Below the pieces are notes generated by a model. It saw only the letters and a program-made list of their open reading frames with translations. It did not search any database and was not told where the DNA came from. Source: Nocardia ninae NBRC 108245 (lineage in GTDB: Bacteria; Actinomycetota; Actinomycetes; Mycobacteriales; Mycobacteriaceae). From it: a DNA stretch of 64,000 nt. Where the stretch lies: NCBI RefSeq assembly GCF_007990755.1, contig NZ_BJXA01000038.1, positions 1 to 64,000 of the forward strand. Direction: 5' to 3'. This document shows, one piece after another, positions 45,523 through 54,424 of the stretch; the first letter of the stretch is position 1; each line of letters opens with the position of its first letter. Both the position numbers and the translations under genes were made by a program.

Positions 45523-45594
45523 CTGCCACCGAATGGGGTGCCGCCGGGACGCGCCCGCACACTGACCGCCCGCCCGCACTGGCAGACTTGTGCC

Positions 45595-47727
45595 GTGACT
45601 GGACGCCCGATAGCTGACGGCACGGCCGAACACGGGCCGCTGCGACCGATCGAGCTGGCGTTCGGCGCCGTGCTGGGCGGTGCCACCGTCGGATTGGTCA
45701 CCGTCGGCTCGGTGATCCCGTTGGCGGCCGCGCTGAACCTGGTCGCCGCGGTGCCGATGGGGTTGCTCGCGCAGCGTTACCGGCTGCGCGCGCTGGTCAC
45801 CGCCGCCGTCGCGGCTACCGTGGTCGCCTTCGTCGCCACCGGCCTGCTGGCCACCACCGGGCTGATGGCGACGGCCACCATCGCGGGCATCATCGGCACG
45901 GCGAAACGGCGTGGCGGCGGAATCGCCGCGGTGCTCGGGCTCTCTACCCTCGCCGGTCTGGTCTGGGCCGGCTTCGCGGTCGGCATGCTGCAACTGCTCT
46001 CCGCCACCAGGAACCTGCTGTTCGACACCGTCCGCAACACCTCGCGCGGCATCCAGGAACTCGCGGACCGCCAGGAACAACTGGCGCCGCTCGGGCGCGT
46101 GGCCGTCGACGTCACCGATTCCGTGCTGCGCTGGTGGTGGATCTGGGTCGGCGGCGGCGTGGTCACGGGCATGGTGACGACCGCGCTCTTCTCCTGGTTC
46201 GTGCTCGGTTCGGTGCTGGATCGGCTGGCCTGGTTGCCCGGTCACGACCGGCTCGACGCGCCGCCGGACGATCGCGCGATCGCACCGCTGCCGGTCACCC
46301 TGCGCGGTGCGGGATTCCGCTATCCGGGCGCGGTGCGCGACGCGCTGCGCGATATCGACCTCACCGTGGACGTCGGCGAGTTCGTCGCGGTCGTCGGGCA
46401 CAACGGCTCCGGCAAGTCGACGCTCACCCGGCTGCTCGCCGGGCTACCGCCCACCACCGGAACCGTGCAGCGACCCGGTTCCGCTGGACTCGGGCACCTC
46501 GGCGGCACCGCGCTGGTGTTGCAACGGCCGGAGAGCCAGACCCTCGGCGTGCTCGTCGCCGACGACGTGGTGTGGGGACTGCCCACGGAACTCGCCGCGG
46601 ACGTCGACGTCACCGGACTGCTGCGCGAGGTCGGCCTGGACGGCATGGGTGACAAGGAAACCGCCACCCTCTCGGGCGGGCAGCAGCAGCGGCTCGCGGT
46701 CGCCGCGGCCCTCGCCCGGAAACCCGCGCTGCTCATCGCCGACGAGGCCACCTCGATGATCGACCCGCAGGGGCGCCGCGAACTCGTCGAACTGCTTGCG
46801 GCACTGCCGAAACGCCACGGGATGGCGGTGGTGCTGGTCACCCACCACGAGGCCGACGCGGCCGCCGCGGACCGGGTGGTGCACCTGGCGCAGGGCCGCG
46901 CGGTCGAGCGATTGGCCGCCTGGCCGCGCCCGGTCCGGGACGTGCGGCGCAGGCCGATGGGTGAGCCGCTGCTCGAACTGCGCGACGTCCGATACACCTA
47001 CAACCGCGGCACACCGTGGGAAGCGGCGGCCCTGCACTCGGTCGACCTTTCGGTGCGCCGCGGTGAGGCGCTGCTCATCGTCGGCGGCAACGGCTCGGGC
47101 AAGTCGACGCTGGCCTGGATCATCGCCGGACTGGTCGAACCGACCTCGGGCCGTTGCGAACTCGACGGCAAGGCGGTCACCCAGCAGATCGGCCGGGTCG
47201 GGTTGGCGTTCCAGCATTCCCGGTTGCAACTACAGAAGCAGACGGTCGGCACCGAGATCGCGGACTGGGGCGGGCGGGCCACCGGGTCCGGGGCCGTCGG
47301 CCGGGCGCTGGACGCGGTGGGACTGGATCGGTCGCTGGCCGCGCGGTCGATCGAGGAACTCAGTGGCGGACAGGCGAAACGAGTGGTGCTCGCCGCGATC
47401 GTGGCCAGCCATCCACAAGTGGTCGTGCTCGACGAGCCGCTGGCCGGGCTCGACCCCGAAGGACGGGCGGACATCGTGGAACTGCTTGCGCGGCTGCGGG
47501 ATTCCGGTTTGACGTTGATCGTCATCTCGCACGATGTGGAGGACATGTCCACGGTGTGCGATCGGACGGTGCACCTGCGGTCCGGGCGGATACTGGCGGA
47601 CGATGCGGTGCCCGACACTGCGCCCGCGACCGATAACCCTGCGCCCGAGCGTGATTCCCGCACTGCAGCGCCGCCGCCCCGGTCGGGCGAGCCCGCATGG
47701 CGGATCGAGCACGGAGGCCAATCATGA
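45595..47727 (+). CDS. ECF transporter: fused S-like membrane part and two ATPase domains
   Basis: A 710-residue fusion. The N-terminal 200 residues hold five or so hydrophobic helices (substrate-binding component of DUF2232 type). Two ABC ATPases follow, each with Walker A (HNGSGKSTL; GNGSGKSTL), signatures (LSGGQQQR; LSGGQAKR) and Walker B (LLIADEATSM; VVLDEPLAG). This is the energy-coupling-factor arrangement that powers vitamin or metal uptake. Start GTG at 45595. The T component is 142 nt downstream across two micro-ORFs. Substrate unknown. Confidence 0.92.
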   Translation: MTGRPIADGTAEHGPLRPIELAFGAVLGGATVGLVTVGSVIPLAAALNLVAAVPMGLLAQRYRLRALVTAAVAATVVAFVATGLLATTGLMATATIAGIIGTAKRRGGGIAAVLGLSTLAGLVWAGFAVGMLQLLSATRNLLFDTVRNTSRGIQELADRQEQLAPLGRVAVDVTDSVLRWWWIWVGGGVVTGMVTTALFSWFVLGSVLDRLAWLPGHDRLDAPPDDRAIAPLPVTLRGAGFRYPGAVRDALRDIDLTVDVGEFVAVVGHNGSGKSTLTRLLAGLPPTTGTVQRPGSAGLGHLGGTALVLQRPESQTLGVLVADDVVWGLPTELAADVDVTGLLREVGLDGMGDKETATLSGGQQQRLAVAAALARKPALLIADEATSMIDPQGRRELVELLAALPKRHGMAVVLVTHHEADAAAADRVVHLAQGRAVERLAAWPRPVRDVRRRPMGEPLLELRDVRYTYNRGTPWEAAALHSVDLSVRRGEALLIVGGNGSGKSTLAWIIAGLVEPTSGRCELDGKAVTQQIGRVGLAFQHSRLQLQKQTVGTEIADWGGRATGSGAVGRALDAVGLDRSLAARSIEELSGGQAKRVVLAAIVASHPQVVVLDEPLAGLDPEGRADIVELLARLRDSGLTLIVISHDVEDMSTVCDRTVHLRSGRILADDAVPDTAPATDNPAPERDSRTAAPPPRSGEPAWRIEHGGQS

Positions 47728-47795
47728 GTGAGCGAGTCATGTCACAGCGTGCAACGCACATGCCGGAACCGGGCGTCAGCGAGGTGCAGGCATGA
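47724..47795 (+). CDS. Micro-ORF 1 of 23 codons, coupled by ATGA at both ends
   Basis: ATG at 47724 overlaps the transporter stop (ATGA). It reads MSERVMSQRATHMPEP and ends SEVQA with TGA overlapping the next ATG. Translation is plausible through coupling, but the peptide itself may have no role. Confidence 0.5.
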   Translation: MSERVMSQRATHMPEPGVSEVQA

Positions 47796-47868
47796 GTGAG
47801 CGAAGCGAGCGAAGCGTGTTACAGCGTGCAACGCACATGCCGGAACCGAGCGCCAGCGAGGTGCAGGC
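47724..47868 (+). repeat. Two tandem repeat units bridging the ECF genes
   Basis: Unit 1 (47724-47791, 68 nt) and unit 2 (47792-47868, 77 nt) share ACAGCGTGCAACGCACATGC and end GAGGTGCAGGC. Unit 2 has an extra AGCGAGCGA-type insert. Each starts ATGAGTGAGCGA directly after the preceding unit. Confidence 0.92.
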
Positions 47869-47872
47869 ATGA
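47792..47872 (+). CDS. Micro-ORF 2 of 26 codons, coupled by ATGA at both ends
   Basis: It starts MSERSERSVLQRATH and ends ASEVQA; its TGA overlaps the ATG of the T component. With micro-ORF 1 it forms an unbroken chain of stop-start overlaps between the two transporter genes. Confidence 0.5.
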   Translation: MSERSERSVLQRATHMPEPSASEVQA

Positions 47873-48606
47873 GTGTTGTTCTGTTCCGCCGGGTTCCGGT
47901 GCAGAGCCCGGTGCACGACCTGTGGGCCGGCACCAAGATGATCGGCGCGTTCCTGATCAGTCTGCTCATGTTCCTGCCGACCTGGCCGGTGCTCGGCGTG
48001 ATGGTCGCGTTTCTGGTGTTCATCGGTGTGCTGGCGCGAATTCCGCTCGGCACGCTGCCGCGCCTGCCCTGGTGGTTCTGGGGGTTGCTCGGGATCGGCG
48101 GGCTGGTCAACGCCGCGGTGGACGGCCAAGCGGTGCTGCGCTACGCGCAGACGGTGGTGCTCGGCCTGCTGCTGGTCGCCACGTCGTTCCTGGTCGCTTG
48201 GACGACGCCGATGAGCGATATCGCCCCCGCGCTGGCGAAACTCGGTGCGCCACTGCGCAAACTCAAGCTGCCCGTGGATGAATGGGCCGTGGTCGTCGCA
48301 CTCACCCTGCGTGGATTGCCGCTGCTGATGGAGGAGATCCGGGTGCTGCGCGCCGCCCGCAAACTCCGCCCCAAGAACACCCTGGTCGCCCTCGCCACGG
48401 AGAACCCGCTGATCGACATCCTCACCGCCGCCATGGCCGTATCCACCCGGCGCGCAGGCGAACTCGGTGAGGCGATCACCGCGCGCGGTGGCACCGGCGA
48501 ACTCGCGGCCTACCCCAGCTCCCCCGGTCGCCGCGACGCCGTCGCATTGATCGTCGTCGTCGCAGTGTGCGCGGGCGCCTTCGCGCTCGGTATCGCGCTC
48601 CTGTAG
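47869..48606 (+). CDS. ECF transporter T component (CbiQ/EcfT-like)
   Basis: A 245-residue integral membrane protein with about five helices. The cytoplasmic coupling motif is visible as LRAARKLRPKN and the later ARGGTGE, close to the conserved Ala-Arg-Gly pair of EcfT. It joins the two ATPases and the S part. The start at 47869 is set by overlap with the preceding micro-ORF stop. Substrate unknown. Confidence 0.92.
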   Translation: MSVVLFRRVPVQSPVHDLWAGTKMIGAFLISLLMFLPTWPVLGVMVAFLVFIGVLARIPLGTLPRLPWWFWGLLGIGGLVNAAVDGQAVLRYAQTVVLGLLLVATSFLVAWTTPMSDIAPALAKLGAPLRKLKLPVDEWAVVVALTLRGLPLLMEEIRVLRAARKLRPKNTLVALATENPLIDILTAAMAVSTRRAGELGEAITARGGTGELAAYPSSPGRRDAVALIVVVAVCAGAFALGIALL

Positions 48607-49045
48607 CCGGAGGCCGACGCTTCCAGGACCGGGCCGAGGCACGGTGCGGCCCTGACAGTCGTGGCGTTGCCGGATGGATTCTTAACCGAATCTGAATGGT
48701 TGCTGCTCCGGTTTGCGGCGCTGCTTTGGGTGTTCGATGACGGGTGCCGACCCTGTGCGGGTCGAGCGGAACGAGACAACGAGAGGCGCACGGCTCATCG
48801 TGCGCGTCGATCATGGTCCTGCACAGAAGAACATGAATAGCCAACGGCTATAATCTGTTTCACGGTATTTAAAAGGATTGTTGCCCCCTATTTCATGGGC
48901 TGTAGCACCGTCGAGGCAGTAGAGTTATCTGCGGAGTAGCTGTCCGCTAAATCACGTGGCCGCGCACCGCAGTGGGGGAAAGGAAATCGGACGTGCGCGC
49001 CGTTTCTCCGATGCTTGAAAACCTGATGAAGAATGGAACACCCGA
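48607..49045. other. 439-bp intergenic region before the secreted protein gene
   Basis: The first 200 nt are GC-rich without a gene. From 48800 to 48900 the DNA is AT-rich and holds a perfect TATAAT at 48849-48854, partly within TAGCCAACGGCTA. No good -35 is visible at 17 nt. The following leader of about 180 nt before ATG 49046 may carry the ribosome site. No RNA gene recognised. Confidence 0.5.
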
Positions 49046-49693
49046 ATGATTTTCCGCAAGATCACTGCGGCCGCAGTGCCTCTCGTCGCCGCGGTCGCGG
49101 TCGGCGCGGGCACCGCCCATGCGCAGCCCACCGCCGCGCCGACGCCTGAGATCGGTTACTCGGCACAGCTGGTGGGCAACACCATCATCACCACGCTCAC
49201 CGGCGGATCGTTCGAGCTGGCGGGCAATGTCGTCGACATCAAGGACGAGGCCGGGAACACCGTGGTAACCATGCCGCTGGCGTTCCGGCAGGACGGTCTG
49301 GAATTCCCGCTCCCGCACGCGGTGCGCGACGCGGGCCGCGTGCTGGAACTGACCGTGGTCAAGGACCTCACCCAGGCGCGCCCGGCGGCGACCCCGATCG
49401 CCTCGCCGTTCGAGAACCAGCGCGCCCAGGACGCCTTCCTGACCCAGTTCGGCATCGCCACCGCGGTCGGCGGTTTCATCGGCACCGTGATCGGCGCGGT
49501 GGTCGGGCTGACCGGCATCATCGGCGGGCCGACGGTGATCGCCAGCGTGCTGGCGGGCGCGGCCGTCGGCGGGGTCATCGGCACGATCGTGGCGGGCGGT
49601 CCCACACTGATCGTCGCGGGGATCGACCTGATCAACACCCTCGCCGCGCCGCCGGGGACCACGAAGTGGATGGACGACCCCCGGTCGCGGTAG
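49046..49693 (+). CDS. Exported hypothetical protein with hydrophobic C-terminal region
   Basis: A 215-residue protein with a clear signal peptide (KITAAAVPLVAAVAVGAGTAHAQ, cut after AHA). The mature N-terminal part is beta-like (STNT-free; GGSFELAGNVVDIKDEAG). From residue about 135 there are two glycine-rich hydrophobic segments (TAVGGFIGTVIGAVVGLTG and ASVLAGAAVGGVIGTIVAG), typical of membrane insertion. Similar exported proteins are common in Nocardia as far as I recall; function unknown. Confidence 0.85.
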   Translation: MIFRKITAAAVPLVAAVAVGAGTAHAQPTAAPTPEIGYSAQLVGNTIITTLTGGSFELAGNVVDIKDEAGNTVVTMPLAFRQDGLEFPLPHAVRDAGRVLELTVVKDLTQARPAATPIASPFENQRAQDAFLTQFGIATAVGGFIGTVIGAVVGLTGIIGGPTVIASVLAGAAVGGVIGTIVAGGPTLIVAGIDLINTLAAPPGTTKWMDDPRSR

Positions 49694-49710
49694 GAACCGT
49701 ATCGACCGAA

Positions 49711-49752
49711 CGCGGCCCGCACCGAATCCTCGACGATTCGGTGCGGGCCGCG
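49711..49752. terminator. Bidirectional hairpin terminator
   Basis: An 18-bp perfect stem (arms 49711-49728 and 49735-49752) with a 6-nt loop sits between convergent genes. No U tract follows. Confidence 0.85.
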
Positions 49753-49791
49753 TCATTGTCTGCGCGACAAGGGTTGTGACCGGTCTGTGCG

Positions 49792-51099
49792 CTACCTCGC
49801 GCGGCAGCCGGGCGCGACCGGCGCACCCGCCACCCGGTCCGCGAGATAGGACATCGCGCCGAGCGCCTCGCCGACCGCGGCCGGGTTGTGGCCGGGCAAC
49901 GCGGAATGCACGGAGGTGACCGTCGCGCCCTGGGCGCAGTAGCGGCCGAGGATGTCGGTGAAGCCTGCCACGGGGACCACATCGTCAGTGGTGCTGTGGT
50001 ACAGGTACATCGGGACGGTGGGCGCGGGGTTGCCGAGTTCGTGCGGGTCGGTCGCCGCGCGGAAAGCGGGGTGCGCCAGCAGGTTCGGCACCGCGGCGTA
50101 GTCGTCGACGCGCGCGTTCATGTACTTCGCCACCAGGTCGGGGCCGCACGCGGCACCGTCGGCGGCGATCATCGCGCGGCCTCGGTCGTTGAGCAGCTCC
50201 ATCAGGCCCGCGTTCGGATTGTCCCGGACCGCCGCGATCACGATGAGCATGGCCAGACCCGCCTGCATGGTGCCGTCCACGTGCTGGGCGATGGCGGGCC
50301 AATTCGACGGGACGCCACCCGCGGCGATACCGGCGAATCGCACGTCCGGCGCATAGCTCGGCTGCATCTGGGCGGCCCACAAGGTCGCGAACGCGCCGCC
50401 CGAATAGCCCCACGCGGTAACGGGAGTCGCCGGTCCGAGCCCCGCGGTGGGCAGGGCGCGGGCGGCCCGAATACCGTCCAGCACACCGCGCCCGGAGTTG
50501 ACGCCGTCGAGGAACCGGGACTGCGGGCCCTGGTAGTCGCTGGTCACCACGGCCCAACCGCGGCTAAGTGCGGTTGCCATGAACGGGGTGTCGATCAACG
50601 CCTGCGCACCGCCGGGGTCGCCGCCGCCGCGCAGCGCGTAGGAGGGCGCGCATCGGGTGCCGAGGCTGTCTTCGGCGATCTGATAGGACAGCAGCGGGCG
50701 GGGACCGGGGCCGAGCCACGGCAGCATCGGCACCATGACGGTGGCCACGTCGGCCACCGGATTGCCGCCCGCGTCGGTGCTCCGGTATTTCACCTGCCAC
50801 GTCGAGATCGGTAACGGCAGACCGAACAACGCACTCTGGCGCGACTCCACGATCGCGCCCGCGGGGTAGGCGGCAAGGTCGGCGGGCGCAGCGTAGAACG
50901 GGTCCGCGTCGGGCGGCGGCACCTGTGCTCGCGCGCTGCCCGGCGCCATGATCAAGGTCGAAGCCAGCGCCAGCACCGACAGAATGACTGCCGATGAGCC
51001 GACCCGAGCCACTCTCCTGCCGAGGCCCCGACCCGGTGGCCCGAAGGCCGTTGGGCTGAGGAGTGAAGTCCCCCTACCGATTCCATGCGGAGTCGCCAT
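49792..51099 (-). CDS. Secreted LIP-family lipase/esterase (copy 2)
   Basis: A 435-residue exported hydrolase. The N terminus has RRVAR followed by SAVILSVLALASTLIMA and ARAQ cleavage. The nucleophile elbow is GYSGGAF near residue 235, SDYQG the conserved preceding block, and the late Asp and His are in TTDDVVP and PGHN. Start ATG 51099 with AGGTAGG upstream; the frame extends to 51366 without support. It is a diverged paralogue of 32269-33417. Confidence 0.87.
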   Translation of the reverse strand: MATPHGIGRGTSLLSPTAFGPPGRGLGRRVARVGSSAVILSVLALASTLIMAPGSARAQVPPPDADPFYAAPADLAAYPAGAIVESRQSALFGLPLPISTWQVKYRSTDAGGNPVADVATVMVPMLPWLGPGPRPLLSYQIAEDSLGTRCAPSYALRGGGDPGGAQALIDTPFMATALSRGWAVVTSDYQGPQSRFLDGVNSGRGVLDGIRAARALPTAGLGPATPVTAWGYSGGAFATLWAAQMQPSYAPDVRFAGIAAGGVPSNWPAIAQHVDGTMQAGLAMLIVIAAVRDNPNAGLMELLNDRGRAMIAADGAACGPDLVAKYMNARVDDYAAVPNLLAHPAFRAATDPHELGNPAPTVPMYLYHSTTDDVVPVAGFTDILGRYCAQGATVTSVHSALPGHNPAAVGEALGAMSYLADRVAGAPVAPGCRAR

Positions 51100-51456
51100 G
51101 GCAGGCAACCTACCTTGCGCGTGGCCGAACCGTTCGGCACTCGCGCGACGTTTCCCCGACACCCCTAACTTGTTGCCGGAACGAAATACTCGGCCGACCA
51201 GTATCGATAGCGCGGGCACACCGGCTCCGGCCGGTTCGTGGCTGCTGCGCATGGGGACCTCCCCTGTCCGGTGCGGCCACGACGCCGTGCGCCGGATACG
51301 GGTCCGCGCCGACGCACTCGGGCCTCGAGGCCATTCACGGTACTGACCGTTCCGGACCCCCGGCAACGGTCAACCCATGGTCAGACCCACCGCCGCGAAT
51401 GTCCGGCGCGGCCCGGTCCTGCGTGTCGAAAGTGCCTCAGGCGCAGGCGAGCCGGG

Positions 51457-51636
51457 TCACTTCTGCTCGCGCAGGGCCTTCTTGGCGGCTTCCTGGGCGG
51501 AGTCGACCTGGCCCGCGTACTTGCCGCCGGTCTTCTGGTCGACCAGGTCGCCGGCCTTGTCGATGACGGTCTCCACCTTGTCCGCGTGCTGCTGGGCCAG
51601 GTCGACAGCCTTGTTCGCCAGGTTCTTGAAGTCCAC
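51457..51636 (-). CDS. Rv0909-like antitoxin-family miniprotein (copy 1)
   Basis: A 59-residue Lys/Glu/Ala-rich helical protein from GTG 51636 with GGAG upstream. Features are NLANKAVDLAQQHADKVE, DKAGDLVDQKTGGKYAG and EAAKKALREQK. This is the pattern of the MT0933/Rv0909 antitoxin family. No toxin gene adjoins it. A longer relative (54103-54387) lies on the other side of ligD. Confidence 0.75.
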   Translation of the reverse strand: MDFKNLANKAVDLAQQHADKVETVIDKAGDLVDQKTGGKYAGQVDSAQEAAKKALREQK

Positions 51637-51717
51637 TACGCACTCCTCGTTCGAGATGGGTCCACCAGCGGATCACTGTAATGGGCGCGGCCGAACGGGA
51701 GTACGCGCCGGTACACC

Positions 51718-54051
51718 TCAGTCCGTGGCGCCCAGCCACGCCGGATGCCACAGGCGGCCGGTCTCGGTCCAGTTCATGAAGCGCACCGTGCCATGGATTT
51801 TCGGGGTCACCCAGACCGCTTCCTTGCGCTCCTCGGCGGTCAGGTCGTTGTCGAACGGGCTGGTCTTCCGCTCCGACGGGCTCAGGCGTTTGGCCAGCTC
51901 CCGCATGTCGGTGTCGTTGAATCCGGTGCCGACCCGGCCGACGTAGATCAGCCTGCCCTCGTACGGGATGCCGACGAGCAGCGACTTGAAGTCCCGCGCA
52001 TCGCTGCGCCGCCAGCCGCCGATGACCACCTCCTGGGTGCGCCAATTGCGCTGCTTCACCCAGGAGTGGCCGCGCTTGCCGGGCAGGTACACCGAATCCT
52101 TACGCTTGGCGACCACGCCCTCCATGCCCTGGTCCTGGCTGTAGCGCACCGCGTCGGCCCCGGAGCCGTCCAGTCGCGGCGGCACCAGCAGCGAGGGCGC
52201 GGTACCGGCGAGCGCCTCCAGCACCCGGCGCCGATCCGAATACCGTTTGCGGACAAGCGAAGTGCCGTCCAGATACAGCACGTCGAAGCCGACGAACACG
52301 GCCCGCGCCGCATCCGCTTGGAGCAGACCGAGATTCGCCACCCCGTGGTCGTCGAAGACCACCGCCTCGCCGTCCAGGACCACACTGTGCCCGGACAGCT
52401 CGTCGCCGAGCACCGCCATCCCCGGGTAGCGGTTGTTCACCACGATGCCGTGCCGACTGCGCAACGTGACTGTGCCGGAATCGATTTCAGCGATCAGCCG
52501 GAAGCCGTCCCACTTGGTCTCGAAGCACCACTCGTCGGCGATGAGATCGGCGACGTCACCGGGGGTCGCGAGCATCGGCGCCAGCCCCCTGGGGAAGGGC
52601 GACGGCCCGCTCGACACCCGGATGATGCGGCCTGCCGGCTTGGCGGGCTCTTCGCCGAGGCCGCTCGCGGCCCTGTCGCTCGGATCAGCACCATCGGGAT
52701 GCTGCTCGCGCATCAGATGCATCAGCCACTGGTTGCCGTTGGTCTGGATCAGCGCGTAGCGCCCGTTGAGCCGCTCACCGTGGAATCGGACGATCACCTC
52801 GTCGTCGCGCCACTTCTCGGTGTCGTAGGTGCCGGAATCCCAGATCGTCATCTCGCCTGCGCCGTACTGCCCCTTCGGGATGGCGCCGTGGAAGTCCAGG
52901 TACTCCAGCGGATGGTCCTCGGTGTGCACGGCAAGCCGGTTCTGATCCGAGGTGGTCGGCGGGCCCTTCGGCACCGCCCAGGACACCAGCACGCCGCCGC
53001 GTTCGAGCCGCACATCCCAATGCAGCCGCCGCGCATGATGTTCCTGCACGACGTAGCGATTGTTCTCGCCCGGTTCCGGCCGCTCGGCGGGCACCGGCTC
53101 GGGTGTCCGCGCCGGGTCGCGCATCGACCGGTACTTGGCCAGCGCGTCGGCACCGGACTCCGGCGACGCGGTATTGCCCTGCGGCAGTGGCGGATCGAGC
53201 TCGGCAAGCAGGTCACCATCGGCCTGCCAGCGGGCGAGGACCTCGTCGAAGCGCAAGTGCCGCAGCTTCTTCCGGTTCTCGATCTCCTTCCAGGTGCGCG
53301 GGGCCGCCGCGGTGGGCTCCGCGCGACCGCGCATGGAGTAGGGCGCGATCGTGGTCTTGGCGGCGTTGTTCTGGCTCCAGTCGAGGAAGATCTTGCCGCC
53401 GCGGGCCGCCTTCGCCATCGTCGCGGTGACCAGATCCGGGTGCAGCCGTTCGAGATTCGTGGCCACCTGTTTGGCCACCGTGGACGCGCCGCTCGAACTC
53501 ACCTCGCGATCCAGTGGGACGTAGATGTGAATTCCCTTGCTACCACTGGTGACCGGGAACGCGCGCAGGCCGATGTCCTCGATCATGTCGCGCACCGCGA
53601 GCGCCACCCGAGCGCAATCCGCCAGCTGCATGTCGGGACCCGGATCGAGATCGAAGACGATGCGGGTGGCCGGCCCGACCGAGTCGCCGTCGAAACGCCA
53701 TTGCTGCACATGCAATTCCAGCGCCGCCTGCTGCCCGAGCCAGGCCAGCCCCGCTTCGGAGTCGATCAGCGGATAGGTGACCTTGCGGTCGGAATGCTGG
53801 ATGGTGTGCCGTTCGATCCACGACGGGGCGTGCGCGGGGAGGTTCTTCTCGAAGAAGGAAGGCTCATCGACCCCGTTGGGCCAGCGCTTCCTGGTGACCG
53901 GGCGACCGGCGATATGCGGCAGCATCGCGGGCGCGATCGCCGAATAGTAGGCGATGACTTCGCCTTTGGTGGTGCCGGTGGCCGGATACAGCACTTTGTC
54001 GAGGTTGCTGAGTTCAACCTCGATATTCCCGAACCGCCGGCGGGACGCCAT
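51718..54051 (-). CDS. ligD: LigD: multifunctional NHEJ polymerase-phosphoesterase-ligase
   Basis: The ATP-dependent ligase of bacterial non-homologous end joining, 777 residues from ATG 54051. Order: primase-polymerase (about 10-290; FDLDPGPD metal motif, TSGSKGIHIY), 3'-phosphoesterase (about 325-460; VVQEHHARRLHWDVRLER), ligase (about 495-777; nucleotidyl-acceptor Lys in ETKWDGFRL). The order matches M. tuberculosis LigD. The frame extends ten codons further to a TTG. Ku is not in the window. Confidence 0.96.
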   Translation of the reverse strand: MASRRRFGNIEVELSNLDKVLYPATGTTKGEVIAYYSAIAPAMLPHIAGRPVTRKRWPNGVDEPSFFEKNLPAHAPSWIERHTIQHSDRKVTYPLIDSEAGLAWLGQQAALELHVQQWRFDGDSVGPATRIVFDLDPGPDMQLADCARVALAVRDMIEDIGLRAFPVTSGSKGIHIYVPLDREVSSSGASTVAKQVATNLERLHPDLVTATMAKAARGGKIFLDWSQNNAAKTTIAPYSMRGRAEPTAAAPRTWKEIENRKKLRHLRFDEVLARWQADGDLLAELDPPLPQGNTASPESGADALAKYRSMRDPARTPEPVPAERPEPGENNRYVVQEHHARRLHWDVRLERGGVLVSWAVPKGPPTTSDQNRLAVHTEDHPLEYLDFHGAIPKGQYGAGEMTIWDSGTYDTEKWRDDEVIVRFHGERLNGRYALIQTNGNQWLMHLMREQHPDGADPSDRAASGLGEEPAKPAGRIIRVSSGPSPFPRGLAPMLATPGDVADLIADEWCFETKWDGFRLIAEIDSGTVTLRSRHGIVVNNRYPGMAVLGDELSGHSVVLDGEAVVFDDHGVANLGLLQADAARAVFVGFDVLYLDGTSLVRKRYSDRRRVLEALAGTAPSLLVPPRLDGSGADAVRYSQDQGMEGVVAKRKDSVYLPGKRGHSWVKQRNWRTQEVVIGGWRRSDARDFKSLLVGIPYEGRLIYVGRVGTGFNDTDMRELAKRLSPSERKTSPFDNDLTAEERKEAVWVTPKIHGTVRFMNWTETGRLWHPAWLGATD

Positions 54052-54102
54052 GACAACGATTTTAGAGGCGGGGACCGACAAAAAGCGGGCCCCCGCCGCT
54101 CG

Positions 54103-54387
54103 TCAGACCTGTGTGCCCGGCTGATCCGGGGTGCCGGGCTGATCCGGGGTGGTGCCCGGCGCGCCCGCACCGCCCGGCTGACCCGGCGCACCCGGCTGAT
54201 CCTCCGGCGGAACCACCTTCTTGGCGGCCTCCTTGCCCTTCGCGATCTTGTCCGAGTACTTGCCCTGGGTCTTCTGGTCGATGAAGTCGCCGCCCTTGTC
54301 GATGGCGTCGTTGATCTTGTCCGCGTTCTTGGCCGCCGCGTCCTTGCCCTTGCCGACGAGGCCCTTCAAAGTATCTGCGAAGCTCAT
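54103..54387 (-). CDS. Rv0909-like antitoxin-family protein with Pro/Gly-rich tail (copy 2)
   Basis: A 94-residue protein. Residues 1-60 are helical and Lys-rich (DAAAKNADKINDAIDKGG, DFIDQKTQGKYSDKIAKG), the same family as the 59-residue protein at 51457. The last 35 residues repeat DQPG units (DQPGTPDQPGT). ATG follows GAAGGAT. In M. tuberculosis Rv0909 lies three genes from an MBL-fold gene, as here. No partner toxin is seen. Confidence 0.78.
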   Translation of the reverse strand: MSFADTLKGLVGKGKDAAAKNADKINDAIDKGGDFIDQKTQGKYSDKIAKGKEAAKKVVPPEDQPGAPGQPGGAGAPGTTPDQPGTPDQPGTQV

Positions 54388-54424
54388 AGCTTTCCGATCC
54401 TTCCTCTAGCCCACTAGCAGGATG

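Noticed and set aside
48849-48854. TATAAT as a firm promoter
   Set aside because: No -35 at normal spacing and the transcription start is unknown, so it is only noted within the intergenic entry.
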